Shown: one piece after another, positions 1 through 7,635 of the stretch
How the letters are laid out: each line of letters begins with the position of its first letter
Position numbering within the stretch: position 1 is the stretch's first letter
Assembly (NCBI GenBank): GCA_022794265.1
Contig: JAAWEK010000008.1
Coordinates: forward strand, 62,001 to 126,000
Direction of reading: 5' to 3'
Source of the DNA: Lachnospiraceae bacterium
GTDB lineage: Bacteria > Bacillota > Clostridia > Lachnospirales > Lachnospiraceae
Length of the DNA: 64,000 bases
Notes under the pieces: model-generated
Seen by the model: the letters and a program-made list of their open reading frames with translations, nothing else
What the model was told of the DNA's origin: nothing
The model's database searches: none
Translations under genes and position numbers: made by a program

Positions 1-2
1 CC

Positions 3-398
3 CGGTTTTTTGAAATTTCCATAATACTGCTTGGTACAATCATGGTAATTATATCGATTTCAATGCTGGCATCTTTTTCGAAAATATCAGTGATGGAAAG
101 GAAAAAGGAAATAGGAATTATAAAAAGTCTTGGGGCAAGTGACAGGAATGTTTTTCTTACGTTATGGTTTGATATTGCAGTTATCTCGGTAGCGGCAATG
201 GCACTGGCGCTGTGGATTACGAAAATATTTATGATTATTTTGCCGGATATTATGGGTGATATTGCGTTTATTGAGTATACATATCCAATTAAGTATTTAC
301 TTCTGATTGGAGTTCTGTTTATGGCAGTTATAACCGTATATACAATGGTGGGAATGAAGAAGCTGGTGAAAAAAATGCCCGCATTACTTTTGAAATAG
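3..398 (+). CDS. FtsX-type ABC transporter permease, C-terminal part (5' end outside window)
   Basis: The open frame enters from the left edge without a start and ends in TAG at 396-398, so only about 131 C-terminal residues are present. The stretch ERKKEIGIIKSLGAS is the cytoplasmic signature seen before the last membrane helices of MacB/FtsX-like permeases. Three hydrophobic segments follow or flank it, and the protein ends in a basic tail. Such permeases work with an ABC ATPase in efflux or envelope stress. The partner would lie upstream, outside the window. The ATG at 42 is internal and not the real start. The family call is solid; the substrate is unknown. Confidence 0.8.
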   Translation, partial: RFFEISIILLGTIMVIISISMLASFSKISVMERKKEIGIIKSLGASDRNVFLTLWFDIAVISVAAMALALWITKIFMIILPDIMGDIAFIEYTYPIKYLLLIGVLFMAVITVYTMVGMKKLVKKMPALLLK

Positions 399-469
399 AC
401 AAGAATATACCGTCAGGTGATGCTCTGGTTAAATTATAAATGTTATACATATATTTTGAAAAAAAGATA

Positions 470-498
470 TTGACAATTATCTACACTTCATTTATAAT
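470..498 (+). promoter_or_regulatory. Consensus sigma-A promoter of the tRNA cluster
   Basis: TTGACA (470-475) and TATAAT (493-498) are both perfect and separated by 17 bp. They end 40 bp before tRNA-Pro. No gene lies between 399 and 538, so this promoter most likely drives the tRNA cluster. Confidence 0.85.
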
Positions 499-538
499 AA
501 CACTTGCGTTGTTAAGAACGTCTAAATCCATCAGACAA

Positions 539-613
539 CGGGGTGTGGCTCAGCTTGGCTAGAGCGCCTGATTTGGGATCAGGAGGTCGCAGGTTCGAAT
601 CCTGTCACCCCGA
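539..613 (+). tRNA. tRNA-Pro (anticodon TGG)
   Basis: A cloverleaf can be drawn by hand. The acceptor CGGGGTG pairs with CACCCCG, the anticodon stem CCTGA/TCAGG encloses the loop TTTGGGA giving anticodon TGG, and the T arm carries GGTTCGAATCC. The discriminator is A613 and no CCA is encoded. It is the first gene of the cluster. Confidence 0.95.
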
Positions 614-619
614 CTTTAA

Positions 620-690
620 GCGGGTGTAGTTCAATGGTAGAACACTAGCCTTCCAAGCTAGATACGTGGGTTCGATTCCCATCACCCGCT
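620..690 (+). tRNA. tRNA-Gly (anticodon TCC)
   Basis: The acceptor GCGGGTG pairs with CACCCGC. The anticodon stem CTAGC/GCTAG holds the loop CTTCCAA with anticodon TCC. The discriminator is T690. It lies six bases after tRNA-Pro and so is surely co-transcribed. Confidence 0.95.
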
Positions 691-747
691 TTTACATTGA
701 AAAAATAATATATTTTATCAATTGTAAGTTACTCATTTAGTATTTGC

Positions 748-821
<74 letters not shown>

Positions 822-850
822 TTTTTCCGGAACCGGTATCCGGAAGCTAT

Positions 851-925
851 GGTGGGTATAGCGCAGTTGGTTAGCGCGCCAGATTGTGGCTCTGGAGGCC
901 AAGGGTTCGAATCCCTTTATCCACC
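851..925 (+). tRNA. tRNA-His (anticodon GTG)
   Basis: The anticodon stem CCAGA/TCTGG holds the loop TTGTGGC with anticodon GTG. An extra 5' G (851) sits opposite C925, the G-1/C73 pair that identifies tRNA-His. The acceptor GTGGGTA pairs with TATCCAC. Confidence 0.95.
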
Positions 926-929
926 CTTT

Positions 930-972
930 AGTTAGGAAGTACTATGAGGAATAGTAGTTACTAACTTTTTTT
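930..972 (+). terminator. Terminator-like hairpin inside the tRNA cluster
   Basis: Positions 930-945 pair with 951-966 (14 of 16 positions), around a five-base loop, and seven T residues follow (966-972). The hairpin sits directly after tRNA-His and before tRNA-Gln. It looks like an intrinsic terminator, which would make tRNA-Gln dependent on read-through. Confidence 0.65.
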
Positions 973-997
973 ATTTCAACAGGAAGATTCCATATAA

Positions 998-1070
998 TGG
1001 GCTATCGCCAAGCGGTAAGGCACAGGACTTTGACTCCTGCATTACGTTGGTTCGAATCCAACTAGCCCAG
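998..1070 (+). tRNA. tRNA-Gln (anticodon TTG)
   Basis: The acceptor TGGGCTA pairs with TAGCCCA. The anticodon stem CAGGA/TCCTG holds the loop CTTTGAC with anticodon TTG. The discriminator is G1070. It is the last tRNA of the cluster and is separated from tRNA-His by a terminator-like hairpin. Confidence 0.95.
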
Positions 1071-1078
1071 TTTGAAAA

Positions 1079-1118
1079 AACTATCCTCAGAGACCTATGG
1101 CTTGAGGATAGTTTTTTT
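1079..1118 (+). terminator. Intrinsic terminator of the tRNA cluster
   Basis: AACTATCCTCA (1079-1089) pairs perfectly with TGAGGATAGTT (1103-1113), and a run of T residues follows to 1118. It closes the tRNA transcription unit. Confidence 0.9.
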
Positions 1119-1182
1119 GTTCTGACAGGTATAAGTTGACGGAAATATCAGAAACTATTTTATATACAACGGAGGTGAAACC

Positions 1183-1737
1183 ATGTTAAAAGTGGTGGAT
1201 TCAGACAGCTTTATGAAAGAAATCAAAGAATTATATGATACGGCATTTCCGAGAGAAGAACGATATCTGGATTTTGAGCCCACCGTAAAGCAGATGGAGG
1301 CTGCAGATTTCGGTAAGAGACGGGGCGAGTTGCTGGCGTTTGGTGAGGATACCGGGGAAACAGCCGGTTTTGTAGGATTTGTAATGGTATTGTTTTGCGG
1401 GGATATAGTGCATTTATATTATTTTGCCATACAAGAGAAGCTGCGGGGACGTAAGTATGGGGAACAGGCTTTGAATTTGATCAGAGAGCGGTACAGGGAC
1501 AGAAATATCTGGCTGAGCGTGGAACTGCCGGATGAAAATGCGGATAACCAACAGCAGCGGCTGCGGCGGAAGCAGTTTTATTACAGAAACGGATTTCGGG
1601 ATACCGATGTGTCGGGAGAAAAAAATGGTTGTATGCTACAGATGATGTCAACGGACGGAACAGTTGATTCGGATATATTGATTCAGCTGGATAAACTGAT
1701 AAATAAAATGATTACGGAAGGCCGCAAACTGCAGTGA
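1183..1737 (+). CDS. GNAT family N-acetyltransferase
   Basis: A 184-residue protein with the layout of a single GNAT domain. An acidic N-terminal helix is followed by central strands (GFVGFVMVLFCGDIVHLYYFAI) and then the acetyl-CoA pyrophosphate loop region EKLRGRKYGEQAL, a variant of the R/Q-x-x-G-x-G/A motif. The segment RRKQFYYRNGFRD is the typical C-terminal part. The start follows a GGAGGTG ribosome binding site at about 1171. It would transfer an acetyl group from acetyl-CoA to an unknown amine. It stands alone between the tRNA cluster and the next gene pair. Confidence 0.8.
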   Translation: MLKVVDSDSFMKEIKELYDTAFPREERYLDFEPTVKQMEAADFGKRRGELLAFGEDTGETAGFVGFVMVLFCGDIVHLYYFAIQEKLRGRKYGEQALNLIRERYRDRNIWLSVELPDENADNQQQRLRRKQFYYRNGFRDTDVSGEKNGCMLQMMSTDGTVDSDILIQLDKLINKMITEGRKLQ

Positions 1738-1826
1738 TACAATTGGCAGAATAAAAAATTCCGGACAGAGACACTGGGTTCTGTAGTCACCAGGATTGAT
1801 GAAATAAAAGAAAGGATAAATGAAAC

Positions 1827-2141
1827 ATGGTAAAGCATATAATTTTATGGAAGATAGCTGATGGAAAATCAGAAGAAGAGAAGCAGAAGATTAAAGAAGG
1901 TGTAAAGACCGGTTTGGAAGGATTGAAAGGTAAAATACCAGGTCTGCTGGATATCCGGGTACAGATTGATTCGCTGGCTTCATCCAACGCGGATATTATG
2001 CTGGATTCTTCTTTTGAGAATGAAGAAGCGCTGAAGGCATATGCCGTACACCCGGAACATGTAAAAGTAGCGGATGATAATGTACGGCCGTTTATGGATA
2101 TCAGAATGTGCATGGATTATGAAAGCAGAGGTGGTATATAG
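1827..2141 (+). CDS. Dabb (stress-responsive alpha-beta barrel) domain protein
   Basis: The 104-residue protein starts MVKHIILWKI, has a central acidic/helical stretch and ends with the motif region YAVHPEHVKVADDNVRPFMD. This is the pattern of the dimeric ferredoxin-like Dabb fold, which is found in small proteins of unclear enzymatic role. AAAGGA lies upstream of the ATG. The stop codon ends one base before the pepD start, so the two are probably translated from one message. The family is clear but the substrate is not. Confidence 0.8.
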   Translation: MVKHIILWKIADGKSEEEKQKIKEGVKTGLEGLKGKIPGLLDIRVQIDSLASSNADIMLDSSFENEEALKAYAVHPEHVKVADDNVRPFMDIRMCMDYESRGGI

Positions 2142-2142
2142 A

Positions 2143-3639
2143 ATGGCAGTGTTAGACGGAATAAAGCCGGAAGCGGTATTCCGGTATTTTGAGGAAATCT
2201 GCAGTATTCCTCATGGTTCTTCCAATACGAAACGGCTCAGCGATTACTGTGCCGGATTTGCGGAGGAACATAAGCTGAAATACATTCAGGATTCTCATGA
2301 TAATATTATAATCTTTAAAGAAGGGACGCCGGGATATGAACATTCCCGTCCGGTTATTCTGCAGGGACATTTGGATATGGTTTGTGAAAAATCACAGGAC
2401 TGTGAGATTGATTTTAAAACGGAGGCTTTGCAGTTAGAGGTTGAAAATGGTATGATTTCCGCCCGGGGAACTACCTTGGGAGGAGATGACGGAATTGCCG
2501 TGGCATATGGTCTTGCAATACTGGAATCCCGGGATATTCCTCACCCTCCCCTTGAGGCGGTTTTTACTTCAGATGAGGAAATCGGCATGTTGGGAGCAGC
2601 AGCCATAGACTGTTCAGAACTAAAGTCAAAAATAATGCTGAATCTGGACTCTGAAGAAGAGGGATATCTGTTGGTAAGCTGTGCAGGCGGTGTTACTGCT
2701 GTCTGTCATATTCCACTGGATTATATGGTAGATAAATCCAATGAGATTTCCAAAGAAAATGCTCCGGGGATCCTGCTGGAATTGAAAGTTGGCGGCTTAA
2801 ATGGAGGTCATTCCGGCGTTGAGATTGATAAGGGCCGGGCCAATGCCAATCAGATATTGGGTCGTGTCTTATTTGCATTAAAAGAGAAGATGAAGTTCGG
2901 ACTGATAGAGGTAAACGGAGGGTTAAAAGATAATGCCATTCCAAGGGAAGCTGGGGCAAAGTTTATGATAGCTGACAGAAACTGGGATGAATTTCAGGAA
3001 CTTCTTTCTGAATATAATAAAATACTTGCCAATGAATATAGGAATACTGATAAAGATATTCATTTAACGGTCCGGCAGGCAGCCTGTGATATGGAACACA
3101 GCATGGAAAATACCAGAATCATGTCTTATGAATGTATGTTCCGGGTAATTACGGCGCTGGTAAACCTTCCGGGGGGGATCCAGAAAATGAGTCAAGATAT
3201 TCAGGGGCTGGTACAGACTTCGCTGAATATGGGAATCCTTGCTACGAAAGAGGATGAGGTGGTTATGAGTTTTTCGGTCCGAAGCAGTCTGGGAAGTGAA
3301 AAAGAAGAACTGGTGGCGAAACTTCGCTGTTTAACGGAATCTTTGGGCGGATATGTGAGCTGTACAGGCGATTATCCGGCATGGGAATACAGGCAGCATT
3401 CGGAACTGCGGAATCTGATGTCGGAAATTTATGAAGAGCAGACCGGTAGGAAACCGGTGATTCAGGCGCTGCATGCCGGCGTGGAATGCGGGCTGTTTGC
3501 GGATAAGATTCCGGATCTGGATTGCGTTTCCTTTGGCCCGGATATAAAGGATATTCATACTCCGGCGGAATGTATGGATATAGCCAGTGTGGAACGCACT
3601 TGGAATTTTCTGTTGGAAATTCTGAAACGGTTAAAGTAA
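2143..3639 (+). CDS. pepD: Aminoacyl-histidine dipeptidase (M20 family, PepD-like)
   Basis: A 498-residue zinc peptidase that hydrolyses Xaa-His dipeptides such as beta-Ala-His in the cytoplasm. M20 landmarks are all present: HLDMV with metal ligand H76 and D78, GGDDG with the bridging Asp near 115, and the catalytic pair E145-E146 in SDEEIG. The lid/dimerisation segment (GGHSGVEI) lies near 220-230. The frame extends upstream to 2074, but the ATG at 2143 has AGAGG before it and gives the standard N-terminus, so it is preferred. It is co-transcribed with the Dabb gene. Length matches the family. Confidence 0.93.
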   Translation: MAVLDGIKPEAVFRYFEEICSIPHGSSNTKRLSDYCAGFAEEHKLKYIQDSHDNIIIFKEGTPGYEHSRPVILQGHLDMVCEKSQDCEIDFKTEALQLEVENGMISARGTTLGGDDGIAVAYGLAILESRDIPHPPLEAVFTSDEEIGMLGAAAIDCSELKSKIMLNLDSEEEGYLLVSCAGGVTAVCHIPLDYMVDKSNEISKENAPGILLELKVGGLNGGHSGVEIDKGRANANQILGRVLFALKEKMKFGLIEVNGGLKDNAIPREAGAKFMIADRNWDEFQELLSEYNKILANEYRNTDKDIHLTVRQAACDMEHSMENTRIMSYECMFRVITALVNLPGGIQKMSQDIQGLVQTSLNMGILATKEDEVVMSFSVRSSLGSEKEELVAKLRCLTESLGGYVSCTGDYPAWEYRQHSELRNLMSEIYEEQTGRKPVIQALHAGVECGLFADKIPDLDCVSFGPDIKDIHTPAECMDIASVERTWNFLLEILKRLK

Positions 3640-3675
3640 AACAATATTTTTGTAAAATTAAAAGTCATAAAAACC

Positions 3676-3737
3676 TTGACAAACAAAATTAAAGTTATAT
3701 AATGTAGTTATCAAAACTACATTATATAACTTTAATT
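3676..3737 (+). promoter_or_regulatory. Promoter with -10 inside a 23-bp perfect palindrome
   Basis: TTGACA (3676-3681) and TATAAT (3698-3703) have a 16-bp spacer. The -10 box lies inside an inverted repeat whose arms are 3687-3709 and 3715-3737, perfect over 23 bp with a five-base centre. The predicted transcription start falls at the centre. This looks like an operator that controls the downstream membrane protein gene, although the repeat could also fold in the transcript. Confidence 0.7.
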
Positions 3738-3829
3738 AATATATAACGAAAATGTGAATATAATGCATATTGATACGGTATCCCGGTAATGAAAAAGCAG
3801 AGTTATGTTTTGTAAAAGGAGGAATCTGC

Positions 3830-4519
3830 ATGGATTATTCATATGGACTGCATGAGAACAAGGTTGGAAGATTACAGAGAATATCTATACCGAAATATAC
3901 ATTAGGAGAGGAACTGCTCAGTGCTGTTTCCCACGGAATAGGAGCCGGACTGGGAATTGCGGCATTATGCCTCTGTCTGGTGAAAACATACGTACATGGA
4001 GATATCTGGGGAAATGTCAGCAGCTGGTTTTTTGGAATTTCGCTGATTATTTTATACAGTATGTCGTGTATTTATCACGGACTGAAGCCCAACAATGCCA
4101 AGCGGGTGATGCGGATATTTGACCACTGTACCATATTTTTATTGATTGCCGGAACCTATACCCCGTTTACATTGGTGGCATTGAGAGGTACGGTGGGCTG
4201 GCAGCTGTTTGCGGTTGTCTGGGTAGCCGCAGTCATAGGAATTATATTAAATGCCGTTGATATGGAGCGGTTTAAGACTATATCCATGGTTTGTTATCTG
4301 GCCATGGGCTGGGTTATCATATTTGCATTTAAACCTCTGTGCGCGGCCGTTCCCAGAGCGGGAATACAGCTTTTGGTGGCAGGTGGCATTGCATATACAC
4401 TGGGAGCTGTTGTATATGGAATTGGAAGCAGGGTTAGATATATGCATTCCATCTGGCATTTCTTCGTACTGGCTGGTAGTATACTGCATTTCTTTTCCAT
4501 TTACCTGTATGTATTATAA
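3830..4519 (+). CDS. trhA: Hemolysin III / TrhA-type seven-helix membrane protein (PAQR family)
   Basis: A 229-residue integral membrane protein with about seven hydrophobic helices. The PAQR/hemolysin III signatures are present: SAVSHGIGAGLG (H35), YHGLK (H83), the IFDH pair (D98-H99) and the C-terminal HSIWHFF (H206, H210). These residues bind metal in the family. Family members are linked to membrane fluidity balance and, weakly, to cytolysis. The frame opens at 3770, but the ATG at 3830 follows AAAGGAGG at normal spacing and is chosen. It is monocistronic, with a palindromic promoter before it and a terminator after it. Confidence 0.9.
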   Translation: MDYSYGLHENKVGRLQRISIPKYTLGEELLSAVSHGIGAGLGIAALCLCLVKTYVHGDIWGNVSSWFFGISLIILYSMSCIYHGLKPNNAKRVMRIFDHCTIFLLIAGTYTPFTLVALRGTVGWQLFAVVWVAAVIGIILNAVDMERFKTISMVCYLAMGWVIIFAFKPLCAAVPRAGIQLLVAGGIAYTLGAVVYGIGSRVRYMHSIWHFFVLAGSILHFFSIYLYVL

Positions 4520-4526
4520 ATTGGAG

Positions 4527-4553
4527 CCAGAGCATTTTTCAACCGCGCTCTGG
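4527..4553 (+). repeat. CCAGAGC hairpin downstream of the hemolysin III gene
   Basis: CCAGAGC (4527-4533) pairs with GCTCTGG (4547-4553). No T run follows, so this is not a standard terminator. It resembles short GAGCGTGTTT-type elements found after other stop codons in this window (45233, 49125, 55580). Confidence 0.45.
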
Positions 4554-4567
4554 AAATTAACCATAAA

Positions 4568-4604
4568 CGCTGGAAATTCTCATAAGATTTCCGGTGTTTT
4601 TTTT
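4568..4604 (+). terminator. Intrinsic terminator after the hemolysin III gene
   Basis: Positions 4568-4577 pair with 4587-4596 (10 bp with two G-T wobbles), and eight T residues follow (4597-4604). The downstream gene's -10 box begins only 13 bases later. Confidence 0.8.
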
Positions 4605-4613
4605 AAATAGGTA

Positions 4614-4622
4614 TGGTATAAT
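4614..4622 (+). promoter_or_regulatory. Extended -10 promoter immediately before the PAP2 gene
   Basis: TGGTATAAT is an extended -10 element with a perfect TATAAT (4617-4622). The next ATG is at 4632, so the transcript would begin only a few bases before or at the start codon. No Shine-Dalgarno sequence is visible. Confidence 0.55.
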
Positions 4623-4631
4623 CTGCATTAA

Positions 4632-5156
4632 ATGATAAAAAGAAAGAAGTTGGATCAGATGTACCGGGACAGGTATGATAAACTGAGCGGCTGGATTCGA
4701 AAAAAGCCGTACAGATATGAAATATTTATAATTTTATATAAAACATTGCCGTTATTGGTGATGGTAACATATGCCGTTATGATATTTTATGGCATATATA
4801 AATTAAACAGAGAAGAATGGATTCGTATTATAGCGGTGCCGGCAGTTACATTTCTGGCGGTTACCATATTCCGGAAGCTAATCAATGAAAAACGGCCCTA
4901 TGAAGTATATGATATTCAGCCGCTGGTATATAAATCTAAACAGGGGGAATCTTTTCCCAGCCGTCATATGGTTTCTGTGGTGATTATAGCCATGGCAGGG
5001 TTTTATATAAGCAGTCTGCTGGGAGGCCTGTTGATGATGGTCAGTGCGCTGATTGGAATCCTGCGTCCGGCAGCGGGGGTGCATTATGTGAGAGACATTT
5101 TAGGAGGTTTTTTCTTTTCGCTGCTTATGGGGATTATAGGATTTTATGTAATCTAG
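4632..5156 (+). CDS. PAP2 superfamily membrane phosphatase
   Basis: A 174-residue membrane protein that carries the three PAP2 acid phosphatase motifs: RKLINEKRP (81-89), PSRH (109-112, phosphate-binding Ser-Arg and catalytic H112) and R145...H151...D155, where H151 is the presumed nucleophile. The Ser that usually precedes the motif-3 Arg is Leu here. Hydrophobic helices flank the motifs, which face the outer leaflet in this family. Likely substrates are lipid or undecaprenyl pyrophosphates/phosphates. The start is uncertain: ATG 4632 has no ribosome binding site, and ATG 4659 is an alternative. Confidence 0.85.
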   Translation: MIKRKKLDQMYRDRYDKLSGWIRKKPYRYEIFIILYKTLPLLVMVTYAVMIFYGIYKLNREEWIRIIAVPAVTFLAVTIFRKLINEKRPYEVYDIQPLVYKSKQGESFPSRHMVSVVIIAMAGFYISSLLGGLLMMVSALIGILRPAAGVHYVRDILGGFFFSLLMGIIGFYVI

Positions 5157-5160
5157 AGAC

Positions 5161-5199
5161 AAAAAATCAAAAAAACCATCGCAAAAACTGCGATGGTTT
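5161..5199 (-). terminator. Terminator for tRNA-Leu (minus strand), also after the PAP2 gene
   Basis: AAACCATCGCA (5173-5183) pairs perfectly with TGCGATGGTTT (5189-5199). The A-rich flank at 5161-5175 becomes a T run on the minus strand, so this terminates the minus-strand tRNA-Leu. It may also stop plus-strand transcripts less efficiently. Confidence 0.8.
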
Positions 5200-5206
5200 C
5201 ATTCAA

Positions 5207-5286
5207 TGCGGATGACAGGAATCGAACCTGCATGGTCTCCCGCTAGATCCTAAGTCTAGTGCGTCTGCCAGTTCCGCCACATCCGC
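5207..5286 (-). tRNA. tRNA-Leu (anticodon TAG)
   Basis: Read on the minus strand, the acceptor GCGGATG pairs with CATCCGC and the discriminator is A. The anticodon stem CTAGA/TCTAG holds the loop CTTAGGA with anticodon TAG. A long variable arm is present, as expected for leucine tRNA. It stands alone between the PAP2 and ktrB genes. Confidence 0.93.
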
Positions 5287-5308
5287 CTGTGTAAATACTG
5301 ACTTGATA

Positions 5309-5337
5309 ATATTAACATAAAGATTTTTTGACGTCAA
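5309..5337 (-). promoter_or_regulatory. Promoter of tRNA-Leu with a palindromic -35 box
   Basis: On the minus strand TTGACG (5337-5332) and TAATAT (5314-5309) are spaced by 17 bp. The -35 region TTGACGTCAA (5328-5337) is a perfect 10-bp palindrome and so reads as a -35 box on both strands. Confidence 0.65.
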
Positions 5338-5367
5338 GTTTTTTCTGTGGTTTTTCCGCAATTTACG

Positions 5368-5396
5368 TTGGCATTTACTGAAAATTCGGCTATAAT
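5368..5396 (+). promoter_or_regulatory. Promoter of the potassium uptake operon
   Basis: TTGGCA (5368-5373) and TATAAT (5391-5396) are separated by 17 bp. The element lies 52 bp upstream of the ktrB start. Confidence 0.75.
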
Positions 5397-5447
5397 AATA
5401 TACTATATTCATATAATAAGAAAAAGAAAATTTGAGAGAGGCAATAT

Positions 5448-6827
5448 ATGAAAAAACGAAGGGAACATAAGTGGGCCTTATCCACAACACAGATTATTGT
5501 GCTGGGATTTCTGACGGCGATTATTATAGGAGGTTTTTTATTATCACTGCCGGTTTCCTCTGCCGACGGACACAGCGTACCGTTGCTTGATGCCATGTTT
5601 ACCTCAACTACATCTGTGTGTGTTACAGGCCTTGTTGTGGCGAATACATATGAACAGTGGAGCCGGTTCGGACAGGCAGTCATTTTGTTGCTGATACAGT
5701 GCGGGGGACTTGGAATCGTAACATTTACCACATCATTTATGCTGATACTGGGAAGAAAAGTTACGTTGAGGGACAGACTTTTGATGCAGGATGCATATAA
5801 TTTAAATACATTGACCGGACTGGTAAAGTTTACAAAAAAAGTTATTTTCGGAACACTGATTGTAGAAAGTATGGGAGCTGTTCTGTATATGTTTACTTTT
5901 ATACCTGAGTTTGGCTGTAAGGAGGGTATCTGGATATCCGTTTTTAACTCAGTATCGGCATTCTGCAATGCCGGAATCGATATTATCGGTCCTGACAGTC
6001 TGGCGCCTTATGTTACCAATGTATCCGTTAATCTAATTACTATGACGCTGATTATACTGGGGGGAATCGGATTTATTGTATGGTGGGATATTCTGCATAT
6101 GGCAGGTAAAGTGAAAAAGAAGGAGGTACCTTTCCGGGCATTTTTTAACCGGCTGTCCCTGCATACAAAAATTGTTCTGACCACTACTCTGTGTCTGATT
6201 GGAGTCGGAACCCTGCTGATATTTATTTTGGAATATAATAATCCGGATACTATTGGCGGACTGTCTTTCGGGGATAAGCTGATGGCATCCGCTTTTGAAT
6301 CGGTTACTGCCCGGACGGCAGGATTTTTGACGTTTTCGCAAAAAGCAATGCGGGATTCTTCAGCGCTGGTTTGTATAATCTTAATGTTTATTGGAGGCTC
6401 TCCGGTGGGTACGGCCGGAGGCGTTAAGACGTCCACGTTTGCACTGGTGATTATTGCTGCCATGTCTGCGGTTAAAGGAAGCGAGCATGGCACTGCTTTC
6501 CGCAGAAGGCTTCATAACCGTACCATGCGAAAAGCCCTGGCAGTAATTTTGATTAGTTTCTTTGTGGCGATGTCGGCAACCATACTATTGTCCACATTCT
6601 GTGGCGGGGAATTAACCGACGTAATGTTTGAAACCTTTAGCGCCATCGGTACCGCAGGGCTGACAAGAGATTATACCGCCGCCATGAATTCTGCCGGGAA
6701 AGTTATTATAATGATTTGTATGTATTTGGGACGTGTGGGTCCGATTTCCATGGCCATTATATTTGGATTTAAGAAAAACAGATATGGTCTGGCGGAGTAT
6801 CCCGGCGAGGACATTACCGTGGGATAA
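5448..6827 (+). CDS. ktrB: Ktr/Trk-type potassium uptake protein, membrane subunit
   Basis: A 459-residue membrane protein of the TrkH/KtrB family. Four selectivity-filter loops are visible in order: TTSVCVTGLV, VSAFCNAGID, VTARTAGFLT and SAIGTAGLT. The central glycines line the potassium pore. It imports K+, coupled to Na+ in Ktr systems, and is gated by a cytoplasmic RCK ring. Length fits KtrB rather than the longer TrkH. The start follows GAGAGG. The RCK partner lies 92 bp downstream in the same orientation. Confidence 0.93.
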   Translation: MKKRREHKWALSTTQIIVLGFLTAIIIGGFLLSLPVSSADGHSVPLLDAMFTSTTSVCVTGLVVANTYEQWSRFGQAVILLLIQCGGLGIVTFTTSFMLILGRKVTLRDRLLMQDAYNLNTLTGLVKFTKKVIFGTLIVESMGAVLYMFTFIPEFGCKEGIWISVFNSVSAFCNAGIDIIGPDSLAPYVTNVSVNLITMTLIILGGIGFIVWWDILHMAGKVKKKEVPFRAFFNRLSLHTKIVLTTTLCLIGVGTLLIFILEYNNPDTIGGLSFGDKLMASAFESVTARTAGFLTFSQKAMRDSSALVCIILMFIGGSPVGTAGGVKTSTFALVIIAAMSAVKGSEHGTAFRRRLHNRTMRKALAVILISFFVAMSATILLSTFCGGELTDVMFETFSAIGTAGLTRDYTAAMNSAGKVIIMICMYLGRVGPISMAIIFGFKKNRYGLAEYPGEDITVG

Positions 6828-6919
6828 AGGATTATTATTTCCTGTGGAAACGGATTCGGTTTATAGTTCTGTGTAAATAAAAAATGCCGTAAAAGGTATT
6901 AGAAAGAGGAAAATTAACT

Positions 6920-7570
6920 ATGAAGAAATCATATGCGATTTTAGGACTGGGGAAATTTGGAGAAAGTGTCGCCATTGAATTAGCACAGGCTGGAGCGGAA
7001 GTGCTGGCGGTGGATAAGGATGAGGAAAAAGTACATGAAGTGGCTTCTTATGTCACCTGTGCAATGAAGGCGGATGTCTGCGATGTGGAAACTATGGAAT
7101 CCTTAGGATTGTCCAATATGGACGGAGTCATTGTCGCCATTACAAGTAATCTGGATGCCAGCGTTATGGCTACCATTGTGGCAAAAGAGGCAGGGGTGCC
7201 TTTTATTCTGGCAAAGTCTGCGGACCAGATTCATGCTACTGTACTGAAAAAAATAGGGGCGGATAAAGTAATTGTGCCAGAAAAGGAATCGGGGATGCGG
7301 GTAGCAAGGCTTTTGCTGGCCGGCAATTTTTCGGAATTTATTGAGCTGTCGGATAAGGTACGAATGATAGAAACATCAGTAAAAGAGGAATGGATTGGGA
7401 AAACCCTGCGTCAGTTAAATCTTCGTCAGAAACAAAACCTGAATGTGGTCTGCGCCAGAAAGGGAGGGGAAATTGTTTTAAATCTGGACCCGGATATACC
7501 GCTGACCGATGATTATTCCCTGATTGTTATTGTTGATAAGAAAAATATTGCTAAACTGATGAGAAAATAA
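6920..7570 (+). CDS. ktrA: Potassium channel regulatory subunit, RCK domain (KtrA/TrkA-like)
   Basis: A 216-residue cytoplasmic protein. The N-terminal RCK Rossmann fold begins with GLGKFG (9-14), followed by the acidic residue pair near 32-34 that contacts the ribose of ATP or NAD(H). A C-terminal TrkA_C domain covers about 135-216 (VKEEWIGKTLRQLNL). It should form an octameric ring that gates the membrane subunit encoded just upstream. The size matches KtrA with one RCK unit. AAAGAGG precedes the ATG. Confidence 0.92.
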   Translation: MKKSYAILGLGKFGESVAIELAQAGAEVLAVDKDEEKVHEVASYVTCAMKADVCDVETMESLGLSNMDGVIVAITSNLDASVMATIVAKEAGVPFILAKSADQIHATVLKKIGADKVIVPEKESGMRVARLLLAGNFSEFIELSDKVRMIETSVKEEWIGKTLRQLNLRQKQNLNVVCARKGGEIVLNLDPDIPLTDDYSLIVIVDKKNIAKLMRK

Positions 7571-7635
7571 ATATAGGAATATTTGAAAAAACGGGGAATA
7601 ATATAATAGAAAGGTTATAAAAAGGGAGATTTAAT

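Noticed and set aside
5203..5490. 95-codon minus-strand frame ending in the tRNA-Leu region
   Set aside because: It reads through the tRNA-Leu gene and its promoter, so it is a by-product of RNA gene sequence.
5390..5968. 192-codon minus-strand frame opposite ktrB
   Set aside because: It overlaps the promoter and the conserved start of ktrB and looks like a shadow frame.
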